From assembly GCA_023395555.1 (NCBI GenBank), contig JAEWYQ010000020.1, forward strand, positions 28,243-92,242: a stretch of 64,000 bases of DNA, read 5' to 3'. The notes under the pieces were generated by a model. That model had not been told where the DNA came from. It saw only the letters and a list, made by a program, of their open reading frames with translations, and made no database searches. This document shows, one piece after another, positions 60,193-64,000 of the stretch. Position 1 is the first letter of the stretch. The number at the start of each line of letters is the position of its first letter. This DNA is from Bacillota bacterium (lineage in GTDB: Bacteria > Bacillota > Clostridia > Lachnospirales > Lachnospiraceae). The position numbers were made by a program, and so were the translations under genes.

Positions 60193-61197
60193 ATGACCAG
60201 GCTATTAAATGGTTTCCAATCAGTGTTAGATAAAATAGAAAGCAACCGGTCGGATACGGTTTATATCAATAATAAAATCAGATTGCAGCGTAAAGTAAAA
60301 AAAATGATGTTTTCCCTGTTTCGACTCATCATTTTTGCCGGAATTGCTTATATTATTCTCGGCCCCTTAATTACCATTGTGACACGGTCCTTTTTCTCCA
60401 ACGAAGACCTGTACAACCCCCTGGTATACCTGTTTCCAAAGAACGGCACACTGGGACGCTATATTCATTCTTTCCGGCGGATGGATTACATCAATATTCT
60501 GGGAAAGACCATGGTCTATGATGTGGCACTCATGGTAATTCAGCTGTTTATCTGCTCCATGACAGGCTATGGCTTTGCCAGATATGAATTTCCGCTGAAA
60601 AGGCTCCTGTTCGGGATCGTTATATTGACCATAGTAATCCCTTCCCATGCAATTATGCTTCCCCTGTATCAGACCTTTATGGATTTTAACCCCTTCGGGC
60701 TGGTAGGGCTGGTGAGGGGCTCCGGGGTTAACCTGCTGTCCAGCCATATACCCATGTACATCATGACGGTATTTGGAGTTGGCCTGCGTTCCGGGTTATA
60801 TATTTATATTTTCAACCAATTTTTCCGGGGGCTTCCCAAGGAGTTTGAGGAAGCCGCCTATATTGACGGTGCCGGACCCTGGTATACCTATTTCAGAATC
60901 ATGCTTGTCAATGCCATGCCTTCTGTTATTACCGTATCCGTGTTTTCTCTGGTATGGCAGTATAATGATGTCTTCTTTCCCAGGCTTTTTGTTTACGGGG
61001 GTGATAATGCCATCAGCATGAAGATTGCCACGCTGCAGTCAACTATATCCTATGTGGATAAAATCATGGATCCGTCGGAGGTACAGCTCTATGTATATGC
61101 CGGGATCGTATTGACGGTCCTGCCCCTCCTGTTAATCTATGCTGTGCTGCAAAGATATTTTATGGAAGGTATGGAACGAAGCGGTATTGTAGGATAA
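60193..61197 (+). CDS. Sugar ABC transporter permease (MalG type), second pair
   Basis: A 334-residue permease with a longer soluble N-terminus (about 35 residues) than usual. The EAA loop is EEAAYIDGAGPWYTYFRIMLVN and the tail LLLIYAVLQRYFMEGMERSGIVG. The C-terminal third resembles that of the permease at the left edge of the window. It is the last gene of the run that starts at 49904 and is followed by a strong hairpin. Confidence 0.94.
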   Translation: MTRLLNGFQSVLDKIESNRSDTVYINNKIRLQRKVKKMMFSLFRLIIFAGIAYIILGPLITIVTRSFFSNEDLYNPLVYLFPKNGTLGRYIHSFRRMDYINILGKTMVYDVALMVIQLFICSMTGYGFARYEFPLKRLLFGIVILTIVIPSHAIMLPLYQTFMDFNPFGLVGLVRGSGVNLLSSHIPMYIMTVFGVGLRSGLYIYIFNQFFRGLPKEFEEAAYIDGAGPWYTYFRIMLVNAMPSVITVSVFSLVWQYNDVFFPRLFVYGGDNAISMKIATLQSTISYVDKIMDPSEVQLYVYAGIVLTVLPLLLIYAVLQRYFMEGMERSGIVG

Positions 61198-61215
61198 GGG
61201 AACAGAAAGAGATGT

Positions 61216-61254
61216 TACCGCCGGATACACCTATTTTGAGTGTATCTGGCGGTA
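61216..61254. terminator. Bidirectional terminator overlapping the end of the AraC gene
   Basis: A 15-bp stem (TACCGCCGGATACAC 61216-61230, GTGTATCTGGCGGTA 61240-61254, one G-U pair). The stop codon of the leftward AraC gene (61231-61233) lies in the loop, so one hairpin closes both convergent units and the AraC gene extends into it. Confidence 0.85.
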
Positions 61255-62097
61255 TTTTAATGGGGTGATCCCATATTTTAATTTAAAGAGGGAGATAAAA
61301 TGGCTGATGCTGGTATATCCCACCTTAAAGGAGATGGAGAGCACATCCATGGTAGAGCCGGTGAGCAGGCCTGCGGCATGATTGAGCCTCAGCTCGGTGA
61401 GATATTGCTTGGGTGACATGCCCAGATGGTTTTTCATCAGGCGGCATAAATGACCATGGCTGCATCCGGCAATACGCAGCATAGCCGGGATTCCCTCTTC
61501 AATATGCTCCGGGGAATTCATCTTCTCCAGGAGATTCTCCAACTGGAGAAGAGCATGGTCGTACTCCCGGCTCTGGGCGTTCATGACAAACAGGGTCAGG
61601 ATATCCGCCAGCAGCAATTTAAATCGGAGGGTCTGCTCCTTGTGATTGGAAATTAAGTGGTAGAAGTCATGCTTTTGTACGACAGAAGGAAGGGTGTGCT
61701 TGGGAAGCTGCAGCTTGGGAAGGCGGGCCTGATCCGTGAGTGCCTCTATAATATGATTCCCGATATAAAGGCAGCAGGATAAAAAAGCTTCCTCAGAAAA
61801 GCTCAGGCGGATTGCCTCACATTTCTTGCCATGACAGGCAATGCGGATGTTTTTGTCTTTGCTGCGCAGGAATAGCAGCTCACCGGCATGCAGGACACCG
61901 GTTTCCTGAGACGATGCATAGACAAGGGAACCGGAGATCACCAGATAATATTCACAATAATCTTGCTGCCGGAAGGAAACCGGAAAGTCCTGGCCTGCCA
62001 GATGATGGCAGATGAACTCTCTGCAGTCGGAATCCGGATCATTGAGGACTTGATTTCTATCTTCGGTAAGAATCCTCTGAGACAATGCATTACTCAT
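61231..62097 (-). CDS. AraC-family transcriptional regulator
   Basis: A regulator of about 288 residues. ATG 62097 is preferred because GGAGGT lies just before it; an earlier ATG (62109) contains that ribosome site within its codons. An N-terminal cupin-like sensor domain (about 25-100, with YCEYYLVISGSLVYAS and GELLFL) precedes a helical linker and the C-terminal AraC double helix-turn-helix (about 185-285): GCSHGHLCRLMKNHLGMSPKQYL and ISFKVGYTSISHFISLFKLKYG. It is divergent from the binding protein gene at 62410 and convergent to the transporter operon, and may control either. Confidence 0.93.
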   Translation of the reverse strand: MSNALSQRILTEDRNQVLNDPDSDCREFICHHLAGQDFPVSFRQQDYCEYYLVISGSLVYASSQETGVLHAGELLFLRSKDKNIRIACHGKKCEAIRLSFSEEAFLSCCLYIGNHIIEALTDQARLPKLQLPKHTLPSVVQKHDFYHLISNHKEQTLRFKLLLADILTLFVMNAQSREYDHALLQLENLLEKMNSPEHIEEGIPAMLRIAGCSHGHLCRLMKNHLGMSPKQYLTELRLNHAAGLLTGSTMDVLSISFKVGYTSISHFISLFKLKYGITPLKYRQIHSK

Positions 62098-62173
62098 GTT
62101 GACCTCCATGTAAAAGTATAAGTGATGGGAAATGAAACATGATAAATATTTTCAAAATCTTTTATTTATTATC

Positions 62174-62201
62174 ATTATATACCGTTTATCAAATAAAACA
62201 A
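62174..62201 (-). promoter_or_regulatory. Promoter of the AraC gene
   Basis: On the minus strand TTGTTT (62196-62201) and a perfect TATAAT (62174-62179) at 16 bp. The sequence after it, GATAATAAATAAAAG, resembles the AATAATAAATGAAAG part of the shared element at 31534, at 13 of 15 positions. Confidence 0.6.
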
Positions 62202-62275
62202 TAGTTTTCCGCAAAAATGTTAAAAATTCATTATTTGTTGTGAAGTAAACGCAAGAAATTAAAAGGAAACGATGA

Positions 62276-62281
62276 TATAAT
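62276..62281 (+). promoter_or_regulatory. Probable -10 box of the second binding-protein gene
   Basis: A perfect TATAAT with no acceptable -35 at 16-18 bp upstream, about 125 bp before the binding protein ATG. This is the pattern of an activator-dependent promoter, in line with the divergent AraC gene. Confidence 0.5.
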
Positions 62282-62409
62282 TTGATTGTTCAAATGGAAT
62301 AAAGAGAGTTCATATCAGGGATGGAATTGATAAAATAGTGACAAACAATATGATACTCTGTCAAAGCATTGAACAAAAAAGTGCACAAAATCATGAAGGG
62401 AGAAGTTTT

Positions 62410-63867
62410 ATGAAAAAAGCAAAGCAATTTATCGCATTATTACTGGCAGCATCCATGATTTTTTCATTAACGGCTTGCGGCTCAAAAGGCGGGGATGCAG
62501 TTACGCCCACAAAGGCACCTGCCGCAGAAAATCAAACACCGACGGAGGTTCCCGTAGAGACCCCCACGGAGGATCCCACAGAAGTCCCGGCAGAGCCGGA
62601 GGCGGACAGGTACCCGGCCTTTGATATGGGAGGCAGAACCATCCGGATTGCCCAGTGGTGGGACAGATATTATGACAGCGGTGATACGGATGTTAATGAT
62701 AATCCCGGAGTAACGAATGTAGAAACCGCTCAGATGCAATTGGATAACCTGAGAAGAATTGAAGAGAGATACAATGTTAAAATTGAATTTGTCAATGTTG
62801 CCTGGGGCGGAATGATTGAAAGCATTAATACTTCCATTGCGGCAGGCAATCCGGAATTTGATATTTATACTGTGGATCTTCAGTTCGGAGTTGGTGCCGT
62901 AGCCAATGGACTGGCCCTTCCCATCAGCCAGTATACAACGGAGAACCATGATATTAATAATGAGAATAATATTATGCTGCCTCTGAATATGCTGGGTGAT
63001 AACTATCTCTTTACGGAGAATGGCCCGGTATCAGGAACTGTTATGGCATATAATGCAGAGATAATCCGGGCTCTGGGCCTGGAGGATCCCCAGTCCCTTT
63101 ATGAAAAAGGGGAGTGGAACTGGGATAAATTCGCGGAATATTGCATTGCTGCAACAAAGGATACTGACGGAGACGGTGTAAACGATCAATATGGTTACGG
63201 CGGTGTTTACGGAACCAGTATGGGCTTCGTCTACGCCAATAACGGAACTCTGGCCAGCGGTGCGACAGAGAGTCTGTCTTCTCCTCAGGTGGTAGAGACA
63301 TACAATTTCCTTGACAGATTATACAATGTAGATAAGACGGCGGTATACTTTTCCGGTACGGACAATGACTGGAATGCCAACCTCTACGGCTGGGCTAACG
63401 GAAATATCCTCTTCTGGGGAGCTGCCGCATGGCTGCTGAAGGCCGGTGCGGATAACTTCGGCGCGGATTTTGAATACCATGTGGTTCCCTTCCCGCTGGG
63501 ACCCAGCGGTGACGGCTCCAGCTACGGTGCGGAAGCAAGAAACTGGTATATGATCCCTGTGGGTACTAAGGATGCGGATAAGGTATATCAGATCTTTGAG
63601 GAATATACCAACTGGTTTGACGGAGATACCTCTTATATCTATGATAAGACAATATTTGAGCCTTATTTCTTATCGGAGCAGGATATCGATTATTCCCTGA
63701 TGACGGGATCCAAGACAGTGGTAGACTTTGCAGAAAAGGTTGGATTTGATCTGGGCTCCTTCCATAATTCCATTATCACGGGACAGACCACCGTATCTCA
63801 GGCAGTAGAGTCCAATAAGCAGTTACTGCAGGATAAGCTGGATGCAATCTTTAAAAAGAGTGAATAA
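62410..63867 (+). CDS. Extracellular solute-binding lipoprotein with Thr/Pro-rich linker
   Basis: A sugar-receptor lipoprotein of 485 residues. ATG 62410 is used because GAAGGGAG precedes it and a lipoprotein signal follows (FIALLLAASMIFSLTAC, Cys about 23). A linker of PTEVP-like repeats (about 30-62) spaces the binding domain from the membrane. The domain starts RIAQWWDRYYDSGDTD, and contains DTDGDGVNDQYGYGG, an EF-hand-like calcium loop common in such receptors. The frame upstream to 62338 is open but unlikely to be coding. Its permeases are probably encoded beyond the right edge, or it serves the pairs at 52.8-61.2 kb. Confidence 0.93.
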   Translation: MKKAKQFIALLLAASMIFSLTACGSKGGDAVTPTKAPAAENQTPTEVPVETPTEDPTEVPAEPEADRYPAFDMGGRTIRIAQWWDRYYDSGDTDVNDNPGVTNVETAQMQLDNLRRIEERYNVKIEFVNVAWGGMIESINTSIAAGNPEFDIYTVDLQFGVGAVANGLALPISQYTTENHDINNENNIMLPLNMLGDNYLFTENGPVSGTVMAYNAEIIRALGLEDPQSLYEKGEWNWDKFAEYCIAATKDTDGDGVNDQYGYGGVYGTSMGFVYANNGTLASGATESLSSPQVVETYNFLDRLYNVDKTAVYFSGTDNDWNANLYGWANGNILFWGAAAWLLKAGADNFGADFEYHVVPFPLGPSGDGSSYGAEARNWYMIPVGTKDADKVYQIFEEYTNWFDGDTSYIYDKTIFEPYFLSEQDIDYSLMTGSKTVVDFAEKVGFDLGSFHNSIITGQTTVSQAVESNKQLLQDKLDAIFKKSE

Positions 63868-63961
63868 AGCAGCCAGGGGGAATTAGCAATAAAGGCTGAA
63901 AAAGTAACAAAGATACATAAAAGATCGAGGGGAAGATACAATAGAACAAAAAGATTCCGGC

Positions 63962-64000
63962 ATGGAAAAGAGGTGGCAGACACACGAGAGGGTGTCTGAC
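63962..64000 (+). CDS. Possible start of a further gene, cut by window end
   Basis: A frame opens at ATG 63962 (MEKRWQTHERVSD) and runs off the window. No good ribosome site stands directly before this ATG; AGGGGAAG lies further up (about 63928-63935) and would fit an in-frame upstream start only if a non-ATG codon were used. A permease or other partner of the preceding binding protein would be expected here. The last bases also form a CAGACAC / GTGTCTG hairpin. Confidence 0.3.
   Translation, partial: MEKRWQTHERVSD

Noticed and set aside
63974..63999. CAGACAC / GTGTCTG hairpin at the window end as a terminator
   Set aside because: It has no T-run within the window and lies in a frame that may be the start of the next gene, so it cannot be judged here.
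1..64000. CRISPR arrays, rRNA, tRNA, prophage and intact insertion sequences
   Set aside because: I looked for evenly spaced repeats, conserved rRNA/tRNA motifs, integrase/transposase motifs and phage structural genes and saw none. A short or divergent tRNA could still be missed by eye.

Overview
The window looks like a chromosomal segment of a saccharolytic, low-to-mid G+C Gram-positive anaerobe of the Clostridia, most likely family Lachnospiraceae. This is judged from gene order and family content (gdpP-rplI-dnaB, mecA, cwlD, ferredoxin), GGAGG ribosome binding sites, TTGACA/TATAAT promoters, and the large number of ATPase-less sugar ABC transporters with family-1-like binding lipoproteins. 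No rRNA, tRNA, CRISPR array, prophage or intact insertion sequence was recognised. Genus cannot be assigned from the sequence alone.

Region 1 (1-3.8 kb) is the tail of a glucan locus: the end of a sugar permease, a GH16 lipoprotein beta-glucanase and a membrane-anchored GH5 (exo-1,3-glucanase-like) enzyme. Region 2 (3.9-18.9 kb) is mostly housekeeping: a peroxide-defence pair ahpC-ahpF behind a PerR-box-like operator, an unassigned promoter-to-terminator transcript, gdpP-rplI-dnaB, a MerR-like protein, a small ferredoxin, a DUF1858 redox protein with a structured leader, mecA, a Ser/Thr kinase fused to a degenerate ParA/MinD-like domain followed by a stand-alone paralogue of that domain, a 201-bp near-perfect palindrome, a GH18/SH3 cell-wall protein and cwlD.

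Region 3 (19-28.5 kb) is a sugar-uptake unit: a GH172 (DUF2961) enzyme, two LplB/YtcP-type permeases and a binding lipoprotein, facing a convergent YesM/YesN-type two-component system. Region 4 (28.6-49.9 kb) is a dense catabolic island. A secreted clan-A glycosidase lipoprotein is transcribed leftward. Rightward lie a Gfo/Idh oxidoreductase, a zinc alcohol dehydrogenase, a TIM-barrel epimerase, a fucose/arabinose-isomerase-like enzyme, a DeoC-type aldolase, GH106-like, GH140-like and GH2 (beta-mannosidase) enzymes, an FGGY kinase, a DeoR regulator, a GH130 phosphorylase and a cytoplasmic GH5-CE2 fusion. The two main promoters of this island share a 25-bp element (24 of 25 identical) overlapping their -10 boxes, a strong candidate for the operator of the DeoR protein.

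Region 5 (49.9-64 kb) is the most unusual part: a tightly packed rightward operon encoding a membrane-anchored fusion of carbohydrate-binding-like modules to an ABC solute-binding protein, a permease pair, an NHL/TPR membrane protein, a YIP1-family membrane protein, a DUF5696 membrane protein and a second permease pair. It is followed by a convergent AraC regulator and another binding lipoprotein. The permease cut by the left edge of the window is similar to the last permease here and is also next to glucanases, so this type of cluster may occur more than once in the genome. Glycan breakdown outside the cell, ABC uptake (with a shared ATPase encoded elsewhere), intracellular deacetylation and phosphorolysis, and sugar isomerisation, phosphorylation and aldol cleavage together form a plausible plant-heteroglycan pathway. 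The exact sugars cannot be read from sequence.
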